Shown here: positions 56,378-64,000 of the stretch, piece after piece
Position numbering within the stretch: the stretch's first letter is position 1
Layout: each line of letters starts with the position of its first letter
DNA from: Cyrtodaria siliqua
Taxonomy: Eukaryota > Mollusca > Bivalvia > Adapedonta > Hiatellidae
NCBI GenBank assembly: GCA_037043455.1
Contig: JAWPHD010006791.1
Span: forward strand, 1-64,000
Direction of reading: 5' to 3'
Length of the DNA stretch: 64,000 bases
Program-made: the position numbers and the translations under genes
Notes under the pieces: model-generated
Told to the model about the DNA's origin: nothing
The model's input: only the letters and a program-made list of their open reading frames with translations
The model's database searches: none

Positions 56378-56507
56378 TAAGGAAAAACTGGATCACTGAA
56401 TGTCATACAATCCCTGTGGGATGAAAAGACAACAATTATTTATTGTATGTACGGGGAGATTGTCCACGGTCGCCACACAGCACAAACAACAACATTGTGA
56501 CAGTAAA
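56378..56507 (-). mobile_element. SINE body without head
   Basis: TTTAAGGAAAAACTGGATCA, TGTACGGGGAGATTGTCCAC and CACACAGCACAAACAAC match 28312-28440. The tRNA-like head is absent (5' truncation). It separates two Naiad 3' scraps. Confidence 0.7.
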
Positions 56508-56565
56508 CGTAGATATAAAACTCGAACATGAAAATAAGCATTCAAGGACGTCAATCAACCACTAA
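56508..56565 (-). mobile_element. Naiad 3'-terminal scrap
   Basis: GATATAAAACTCGAACATGA and AAGGACGTCAATCAACCAC, the UTR end once more. Confidence 0.55.
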
Positions 56566-57021
56566 ATGAGAATGATTTAGATTTTAGCTAAGTGATTAAC
56601 CTTTCCTCAACCATTATTTGAAATAAATACATTTCCTTTAAAATTTGTATAACAGAATGGACTGAAATATGTTATGAAAATCATACTGATTGGAAATAAA
56701 GCAAGAGTTCCATTTGTTCCATTAACATTTGTCTATTTTGCTACAGCGCAAACTTAAATCGATTGAGTTTAAAACAGTATAGCCAAGCAGCCTATATGAG
56801 CATGTAAACTATTAGGAGCCTTTGATGGTTACAAACTTGCAAAGTGATTTTTTCATCTGTTTATTTGCAAATATGTGAGCTCTATAACAGCTAACGAATA
56901 TCAGGCACAATGGGCCCAGCATGAACCCAAGATATCCCGATTATACCAGGTATCCCAATTACAATTGCTATATGACAATTAGCTACTGTTATTCACTGTT
57001 GTTTCTTCTTTGAATGTTCCA
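56566..57021. other. No feature seen
   Basis: AT-rich; nothing recognised. Confidence 0.4.
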
Positions 57022-57440
57022 TTTTATGCCCACGAAGGGCGGCATAGAGTAGTCGCACCGTCCGTCAGTCAGTCCGTCCGTTCGTCCGTACCTTCGTGTC
57101 CGGTCAATAACTCTGCCATTCATGGACGGATTTTCAAATAACTTGGCACAAGTGCTCACCACAACAAGACAACTTGTCGCGTATAAAATCCAGATCCGTG
57201 GCTCTAAGGTCAAGGTCATACTTAGAGGTCAATGGTAAAAAAGAAGTGCTTTCGCATCCGCTTAATAACTCTGACATTCATGGACGGATTTTCAAATAAC
57301 TTGGCACAAGTGCTCACCACAACGAGACGACGTGTTGCGTGCAAAACCCAGGTCCGTGACTCCAAGGTCAAGGTCACACTTAGAGGTCAAATGTCAAAAC
57401 CACTTCGGGGGCATTTGTCACTTACAGTGATATTTCTTGT
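57022..57440 (+). mobile_element. Dispersed bivalve-type repeat with CGAAGGGxGGCAT end
   Basis: It begins ATGCCCACGAAGGGCGGCAT, has the GTCCGTCCGTTCGTCCGT run, and ends CTTCGGGGGCATTTG, so the ends form an inverted pair (ATGCCC(A/C)CGAAG). The middle block (CATTCATGGACGGATTTTCA to AAGGTCAAGGTCA and AGAGGTCA) is present twice, period about 159 bp. Frames on both strands are by-products. Confidence 0.7.
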
Positions 57441-58009
57441 TCTTTCATATGCTAGAACATCAAGTTTCACGCAGTCTTATTTAACATTTGTATACGGTGT
57501 TTAGTTGAAATTTGTAATCACGATAATTTGCAGTTGTTATCCTTCATCATCCATTGCCAAAACAAGAAATATGTCAATCAGTGCTGTTTTTGCTGACATA
57601 ACATTTACAGAATGTCCAAATATATTTACACAGTGGCAAAATCGATAAGCAACCAGTTTCATTATTCCGCGGTGTTGCCTCATTTTATTCGTTTCGACGT
57701 ATTTGTGAGATATTTTAACGACATGATCACGTCAATTTACTCCGGCTGCCATTTCACGCATTACGCTAAAATCCTCCAAGCCATTTGTATTCGTGCATTG
57801 CATAACATGGTATTTTGTTTTCGAGAAAGAAATGTTGATCAAACGAGTTCTCTTATTCACCAAGTCAAACGCTCGTTCAAATTTAGGTTCAAATAAAGTT
57901 TCTATTTTAATTAGTATACTTAACTTGAATTGATGGGAACAGGTTGGGAATAGTTGGGTGGAAATTGCCATGCAAATAAAATATTATTTTGAAGTGGCGT
58001 CCGGTTTGT
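57441..58009. other. No feature supported
   Basis: A 94-codon plus-strand frame (57612-57896) overlaps a 79-codon minus-strand frame; neither has a motif or signal, so no gene is called. Confidence 0.4.
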
Positions 58010-58368
58010 ATGTCAATAAATACTGAAAAGGTGATCTTTTGGAAGCAACAAGAGAGAAAAGTAGCAGACTCGGTTTTATTGAGTCTGTTCATGAGAGGTA
58101 ATTATAAGATGCAACACCGCCAATGCCCATAGCACCGGCTTACGCGATATTTTACTTTAAAGCAGCACAGAATGGGCTTGATGATCCCAAAGGACCAGTA
58201 AATAATAACACTACTGGCTTTTTACGGCCGCCACTCAGCTAGTGAGAAAGTCAATAAATACTGAAAAGGTGATCCCTTGGAAGCAACAAACACAAACAAG
58301 AGAGAAAAGTAGCACACTCGGTGTTATTGAGTCTGTTCATGAGAGGTAATTAGAAGATGCAACACCTC
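58010..58368 (+). repeat. Family R copy with duplicated left block
   Basis: GTCAATAAATACTGAAAAGG to TTCATGAGAGGTAATTA is present twice (about 58013-58133, 58248-58366), 235 bp apart. Between them are AGCACCGGCTTACGCG, GATCCCAAAGGACCAGTAAA and TACGGCCGCCACTCAG. This shows the uninterrupted form of the 10885-11645 copy. Confidence 0.75.
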
Positions 58369-59267
58369 CGAAAGTGAAAAATCAAAAGTACTTTTAAATT
58401 ATCTATGTTTTCGCGGGTTAAATTACTTTCCATCAAATATTTCGTTTGTTTTATTGCATTAAAGAAATAAATAAAAACAAATTATACCCGTTCTCATATT
58501 TATTGAAAATATTACGTCTTTACTTGCGAACATCTCCATAAAATACTGCAGAGAAGTCCGTGTTTTGTCCTTGGTTCAATCTTACTGACAGTGGAGACAG
58601 TTCACGACTCTTTATTTGTGGCAGTAATATACGTGCATCCTATGAGAATAGATTGAGGTGTGTGTTGCCTACGGTAACTCTAGTAATTATTATTTACAAC
58701 GAAAATTGAGATGAAATATTACAGAATGACTGTGCACGGTGTTTTTATTGTCAATTCCCAGCATAACACTAGTGTTATTTCTACACCATATTATATAAAG
58801 GCCATTATTACTACTGAGCTAGTCTTCTAGTGAACATGTGTTAGAATTTTGCATTATTAAAGCTGTACGATCCATACATAACGGTACTAATATTGGTGAC
58901 ATGAACGATATAACAAATTATGAAGTAAATACATATTTACAACCATCCCTGTTCGAAATACTTCCATACCTGCAGGTCAGTAGATGAGATTTAAAACCGA
59001 GATCACCAAGCAGCATAATTTATGCGAAAAGTGTGAAACAGAATGTATGTCAGGCACATGTGCCCTAGTATAGCTACAACCTGACAACAATTTAGTTGGA
59101 AGGGAACGTCTTGATTCCGTGTAGACTGCAATGTATTATATGTAATCGCCGCAAAGACCCTAATACCATTTTCAAGAAAGAGTTTAATGAATGTGTGCAC
59201 GTGTTTTTGTTTTTAAATCGTTTTACCAGCTAAGTTATACCAATAATATCTGATCTTTCGGACTGAC
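58369..59267. other. No feature seen
   Basis: Nothing recognised. Confidence 0.4.
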
Positions 59268-59308
59268 ATACACACACACACACACAACACTCACACGCGC
59301 GCGCGCAC
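59268..59308 (+). repeat. (CA)n/(CG)n microsatellite
   Basis: CACACACACACACACACA followed by CGCGCGCGCGC. Confidence 0.9.
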
Positions 59309-59426
59309 TCTTTAAAAGAAACACAGTTAACCTATGTTTCTTCAGTTTCACAGCCATGGACGGGCCTATTACTGATGCTTATGGTGAAACATCTCTTCGT
59401 CGAGATACAACAAGGAGGAAGTAAAC

Positions 59427-59753
59427 ATGGCGTGGAAAAACATCAAATGTGACTTGTACAATGCAGATTTCGACGTTAAAAAACAGATGACCGTCCATAG
59501 GGTGGGGAATGGCGGGTTTACATATCCATTGTGTGAAAAATATAGATTAATAGTCATTGAGACGATGAGATGATCATTAAACGACGAAATACAGACGCTT
59601 ATCATGCAGATATGCGTTAACAGGAATATTTGTAAGTCCACGTTGCAGCAAACACCAGCAGAAGCTATTCCTGTGATGCAATTGCTGTTGGACAACATAC
59701 AAATGGGGAGCTATAGTCATGCACACCACGCAAACATATATTCTCAAGTTTGA
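59427..59753 (+). other. Unrecognised frame of 109 codons with one internal TGA
   Basis: From ATG at 59427 (MAWKNIKCDLYNADFDVKKQ) the frame is open to TGA at 59571-59573, then continues SLNDEIQTLIMQICVNRN to a TGA at 59751. The region is less AT-rich than its neighbours. The predicted protein has no motif I know. It may be a broken small gene, a transposon scrap or chance. Confidence 0.2.
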
Positions 59754-59954
59754 ATAATTAGAATGTAAATGTTGTTCTTCTGGTTATTGTAAGACCCTTG
59801 CAAATGATCTCAAATATTAAAAAACATCGCTGCGATTCGCTGTGACTTCTGTTGATAGTCTATATTGATTTTTCACTTTTTACTATAACAAAGTTTAAGC
59901 GTTTAACTTTACAACATTCTTTAGAACAATCTAACGACACGTTTGAGGTAGTGT
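59754..59954. other. Short spacer
   Basis: Nothing recognised. Confidence 0.35.
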
Positions 59955-60057
59955 TGTGCAGTACTAGTCTAGATCATCTGCGACGCTTGATTGTTTTCAA
60001 GACAAACGTTTGTATTTACAATCAAGCGTCAAAGATGATCAAGACAAGTGCAGTACA
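59955..60057. repeat. 38-bp-arm inverted repeat
   Basis: The left arm (TGTGCAGTACTAGTCTAGAT then CATCTGCGACGCTTGATTG) pairs with 60018-60057 with about five mismatches. The loop contains AAACGTTT, symmetrical itself. Confidence 0.75.
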
Positions 60058-60329
60058 GGTCTCTATGCTGGTCTCCCGCAATGCAGTATTGTCATAAAGC
60101 AGCGTATCGTACAAGACAACCAATTAGTTGTTGCCCTTAGTGCACATTTTGATTTCAATGGTTCGATTCCCGGTGCAAGCGAAACATATTACTTGCCTTT
60201 TTTTGTATTTAATACATCAATAAATCAAGTTGTTTTAAATCAGTTAATAATAGGAAAATTGTTCCTTAGTGGTTTTGTTCGTATTCAAAGAACTTTCATA
60301 TAAATGAACAAATGTACCATGAACAAAAC

Positions 60330-60410
60330 ATTTGTGTGTGTGTGCGTGCGTGCGGGCTGGCGGGCGGGCGTCCGTGCGTGCGTGCGAACATGCGTGCGTG
60401 CCTGCGTGGA
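60330..60410 (+). repeat. TG/TGCG-rich microsatellite
   Basis: GTGTGTGTGTGCGTGCGTGCG, then GGGCGGGCG and further GCGTGCGTGCG units; the frame over it is an artefact. Confidence 0.85.
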
Positions 60411-60487
60411 GCTCACCATGGCGAAGATTAATCTTGTATATGTTTCCATGTTTCTCAAATTATTGAGATTTTCTTTTCTCTTTAAGA

Positions 60488-60530
60488 GAGCTGGCGTGGC
60501 TCAGTGAATATCACTTTGGACTTGTAACTT
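60488..60530 (+). mobile_element. SINE head scrap
   Basis: GAGCTGGCGTGGCTCAGTGA and GGACTTGTAAC resemble the head of the SINE at 9035-9358. The body is missing. Confidence 0.4.
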
Positions 60531-61114
60531 TAATAGACATGTACGATATAATAAAACAGAAATACGGTACAGCACATTATAGTCCCTCCACCAATTAAAT
60601 CAAAAGGATAACCTTATGATATAGGCACAATACAGTCTGGACTTTCTGTAATACCGAACAAGTGTATCATAATGTGCACTTATATAAATATTTGATGCAA
60701 TCTGTTTTTTCTCTGTACTGTTTGGTTAATTCTTTTAAATGCAAACACATTTTCTGCCTCGTCTTGAAGCTTTGCATCGATTTTTCTTGTAATGAATTAC
60801 TGAAGTAACGCCGAGTAACAAATAATAAAAAATAGATTGTTAATGTATTCCCCGTTTCGAAAGGAATAGGGCAAATGAACTAAAATTAACGACGATCGAG
60901 GTTAAAAAACTTGCTTCAACATTTTGACTAATAGGTTTTTTCTTTCAATCAAGCGTTTTGTTCAGTATTCGGTTTAATATGATTCTTTGATTTATTAACA
61001 ATTGATATATGATTCTTTTCATTTCGAGATTATGCGAAATGATAAAGAATAATTAGTGTAATGATAGCCACTGTCAAATCTAGAATGAAAATCCAAGACA
61101 GCGGCGCCCGACGT
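60531..61114. other. No feature seen
   Basis: AT-rich; nothing recognised. Confidence 0.4.
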
Positions 61115-61595
61115 AAAATTAACAGGAAAAGTAGCATTCAATGATGACAGTCAAAAACACACAGAAACAAAGAACAACTCTAAACATAAATAAAAGGTCA
61201 AACACAAAAGGGTTGACAATAAGCCAACAGCCTTGGAATGGTCAGTGGCAAAAAAGGCCGCTTGGGGTTTAAACTAGGTTCTAGGGTGCTCCAAACCTCA
61301 CACTTACTCTACTGTCATCCCTATAAAACGGGACAGTGTAAATAAAGAAATCCACGCGATGAACTATAACCAACAAGGCAGCATTAATAGGCAATATAAG
61401 TAAAACACAAAGATGCATGTGTATATATAAATGAAAAAAAACAATAGCCTAGAAAGCATCAAAGAAGGTGCTCAGTGACTTGGCAGAAGCCAGAGCAACA
61501 AAAGAAAAAAAACATTGGTGGTACGACAAGATTGCAGACAAACATCACCGTCCTTAGGGGCTTTAGGTAGACGTCATCATAGGGTTTACAAAATG
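61115..61595 (-). mobile_element. Naiad 3' UTR, subfamily 1
   Basis: Minus strand, with GGTTGACAATAAG, GGTCAGTGGCAAAAAAGGCC, GTTCTAGGGTGCTCCAAACC and CAGTGACTTGGCAGAAGCCA. The closing stem has a decayed left arm. Confidence 0.75.
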
Positions 61596-61679
61596 ATATA
61601 TAGGGTCCTATAGAAACCACAGCGTCCGAACGCAATGGCATCGTAGGTCCGCACTGTACTGCAAACAAGGACTTGAAAC
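61596..61679. other. Junction spacer between two Naiad units
   Basis: A few bases of RT 3' end (GACGTCATCATAGGGTTTAC) then unassigned sequence. Confidence 0.4.
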
Positions 61680-61995
61680 TACAATGAAAGAGACAAAAAA
61701 CAACAGAAAGGGTGGTGAAGACAGGGTTACCGACTTGGAACGGTCAGTAGGCAATAAGGCCTACTGGTTAGCTTGAATCGATTTTATATGCGCACAATCC
61801 TCGCTATTATCCTGTCTTCAGCGCCCAAATAGACAGGACAGTGTAAACAAAACTACATCCCATCAAAAGGAAATCTCTAACAATAAAGTCCACATCCAGA
61901 GAAACCAACTAAAGAAATACATACAAAATAATAAACATCTCAGGATGTATCCAGAATCGTACTGAACAACCATAGCAGCTAAAGAGAAAACCAAT
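61680..61995 (-). mobile_element. Naiad 3' UTR, subfamily 2
   Basis: Different primary sequence but the same order of parts: GAAGACAGG (61717-61725) pairs with CCTGTCTTC (61811-61819), CAGTAGGC (61745-61752) pairs with GCCTACTG (61759-61766), and the ACCG-like/CGGT hairpin with a TTGGAA loop lies between them. The GACAGTGTAAACAAA word corresponds to GACAGTGTAAATAAA of subfamily 1. Confidence 0.75.
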
Positions 61996-62721
61996 CTAGG
62001 GTACGACCAGAAAACCCGAGGGACGAAAGCTCATGCAACCACCTCCCTTAGTTGGGGTTTCAGTAGGTACTATCATAGAGTCCCAAGAGGTAGTCCAGTC
62101 ATCGCACAAGTGAAACGTGAAGCGTAATGACTGACTGTAGAGCTGTAAAACCAAAGGGTTATATCCTTTTCTGACGAACTTCCTGATTACATTTGTAAAG
62201 CGGTCAGGAAACCCGTCAGACCCCTTTAACTTTCGAAGTTTATAGACCACATCGCCATAAAATGAGGGTTGTGATATGCCTAGTCGCAGAAGCGTTTTAA
62301 GGTTGGTGTTGTACTTTTCCAGCAGGCCCTTGTTGCGGCGGTAGAATTTAGAGAAAGATCTACGTAGTTTGTGATAACGAAAACCCTGCTGAAGAAGTTT
62401 ACTTGTAATAACTTGATTACGACCATTGAAGTCTATAACATCATTACACGCTCTAGCAAATCGAATGAGCTGGGAGATATACACCCCATATGAGGTAACA
62501 CGAGGTACATCTCCATCCAGGTGTGGATAGTTAACGATGTTAAAATTGAAATCATCTCTCTTATCATAGATTTTAGTATGAATAAAATCATTTGAAACCT
62601 TTCCGTTCATCGCACAATTAAACAGGAAAGCATAGTGGCGAACTGCAAATGAGTCCATCACCAAGCATACAGTGAGTTGCAAAATGATAGGTTCATAATC
62701 TCTTTTGATAAATCTTAACAA
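61996..62721 (-). pseudogene. Chimeric Naiad RT frame (two subfamilies joined)
   Basis: The 241-codon minus-strand frame joins two unrelated parts in phase. Residues 1 to about 46 (FIKRDYEPIILQLTVCLVMD and VRHYAFLFNCAMNGK) are the C-terminal end of subfamily 1. From about residue 49 (HTKIYDKRDDFNFNIVNYPH) it is an internal RT part of subfamily 2: DGDVPRVTSYGVYISQLIRF, SKLLQQGFRYHKLRRSFSKF, LGISQPSFYGDVVYKLRKLK. No catalytic RT motif is included. Near the end a frameshift occurs: the next frame reads SHYASRFTCAMTG, matching the usual (R)HYAFLFNCxMxG, followed by a stop. The order C-terminus then internal part shows a head-to-tail junction of two truncated elements. Confidence 0.75.
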
Positions 62722-63169
62722 GTTTAATACGATTATACATTTGCGAATTACTACGATTACGACTGTGGACAGTGGACATCGGACTAATTGTTGACACTAC
62801 TGAGGGGTTGTATCAAATATTTCATTTTGATTTTCAGTTGAAATGCTTAACTCAGCGGGAGTTGTATCAAAACATTTAATATATTTTTGAAAGTGAACAC
62901 TTCACTTGAACGTTTCTATAATATGAGAGCAATTGCCTTTCTACGACACACCATTCCAGCACAAATACACACAATACTCGGAAAAATTCGTCTTGGATGT
63001 CTCCATAAAGTGCTTACACTCCTATAAAATTTGATCCGTCATATTGCGTGTTCAGCGCTTTCTCGGTATGAACGCAATGCATAGTTTAACCTTCGACATT
63101 TACGTCTATCTCTGCCCTGTCTCATTGCTAACTGTCGTACCGTATAAGAGGTCATAACAGGATATCTAG
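62722..63169. other. No feature seen
   Basis: Nothing recognised. Confidence 0.4.
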
Positions 63170-64000
63170 TTTAAACAATATTTTTATTCTCAAATGTATA
63201 CAATTATTATGGTTACACAATATTATAATAAATTTAACACAATTTGAAAACGTGGATTCGGAAAAAGGCTTTTAGCTTATATCAATCCGTTTCCATAATT
63301 ACATAATGTTATGAAACGAAGATATTCAGAAGTCTATACAATCATGAACCAATAGAAATATTAGAATAGTTTTTAGTAATTTCAAATAATAAAAAGAATG
63401 GATGAATAAAGAAAAAGGTAGATAGAGTTGGAGAAGAGAGTTTGTTGTGTTTTCTCGTTTTGGTCGCCCAAATAGGCATTATTTATTTGAGGTTAATTAG
63501 TTTATTTCGAATCGTTTTGTGCTGATAATATATTTCTGTACAGCTTTGAAAATTGAAATATTTGTTTCATTAGGTTTGTGGGGGATGCCCTCTAAAAGTT
63601 GGGTAGTGTTTACATTAAGTATGCCCAATGTCCTTAGGTATTATTTAAAATGCGTCGTTGTTCTGTAAATTGTCTGCAGCACAGTAAGAAATGTTTCGTG
63701 TCTTCTGTTGACCCACAATTACACAATGGATTTTCTATTATATTTTTGGCGTATAAATGCTGATTTAGAGAGCTATATTTTAGCCGAAGGCGTTTATGGT
63801 ATATATGTGCCTTGCGCTCCCCTAGTAGAAGTAGTGGGGTATATGTGTTTGGGTATATGTTATCAGCCAACAGAACACAATCGTTTGGAAATGGTAAGTT
63901 AGTTCTTCCAATCTCTGTCACCAACGCATATTGTTGAGCATCGTTCATGTGTTCGAGGAATCCGCTTTGAATAAAAGATTATTTCCCGAATTATCTACAA
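63170..64000 (-). pseudogene. LINE ORF2 C-terminus and 3' UTR, cut by window edge
   Basis: Minus strand, entering at 64000. A GFLEHMNDAQQYALVTEIGR stretch leads to HIYHKRLRLKYSSLNQHLYA, ENPLCNCGSTEDTKHFLLCC and QFTEQRRIL, the post-RT end of a Jockey-superfamily-type ORF2 with its C-x-C-x(7-8)-H-x(4)-C pattern. After the stop at about 63634, another frame continues LLEGIPHKPNETNISIFKAV and KYIISTKRFEIN, the usual last residues, ending near 63505. Another shift lies near 63975. The 3' UTR runs to about 63180, where AATAAA occurs. It differs in sequence from the LINE at 42143. Confidence 0.7.

Overview
The window is AT-rich metazoan DNA made almost wholly of non-genic sequence and transposable-element remains. 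I find no host protein-coding gene, rRNA, bona fide tRNA or CRISPR array that I can support. The element families point to a mollusc, most likely a bivalve: Penelope-like retroelements of the Naiad type with TGA at cysteine positions, tRNA-derived SINEs ending in short CAATT- or ATTC-type tails, and the dispersed repeat whose ends read ATGCCC(A/C)CGAAG. This is inference from repeat content only.

Layout. 1-640: inverted 20-bp satellite. 665-5577: a 3.35-kb element with about 0.5-kb terminal inverted repeats, containing a SINE with a perfect 14-bp target duplication, flanked by two direct copies of another repeat. 6115-7640: two Naiad 3' ends facing each other and a LINE 3' end. 8590-12480: an AT hairpin, a SINE, and a repeat family broken by a 467-bp insertion. 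15053-18790: a 620-bp tetranucleotide run, then a 90-100-bp satellite interrupted by a 519-bp TA-flanked MITE. 19874-21937: a 132-bp palindrome and an inverted MITE pair. 22690-28532: the main Naiad locus on the minus strand, with a near complete but broken element and its 3' end repeated three times. 30710-36555: palindrome arrays and a composite satellite. 36685-42142: Naiad and SINE fragments, a minisatellite and a mariner-like MITE. 42143-47947: an almost full-length but dead CR1/L2-type LINE on the plus strand, nested in a Naiad 3' UTR that resumes at 47948. 48310-62730: Naiad 3' ends on both strands, SINE pieces, hairpins and microsatellites. 63170-64000: the 3' end of a second LINE, cut by the window edge.

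How the parts relate. Naiad sequence is the dominant family: at least fourteen pieces, mostly 3' UTR, in both orientations, often partial and joined tail to tail or in tandem. Its 3' UTR carries a conserved predicted RNA fold whose closing stem and internal hairpin change in step between two subfamilies. The main copy has TGA at three positions where cysteine would be expected, the pattern of a selenocysteine-coding retroelement. The LINE, MITEs and SINEs lie inside these older repeats and give a relative order of insertion. All retroelement reading frames here are broken, so none looks active.
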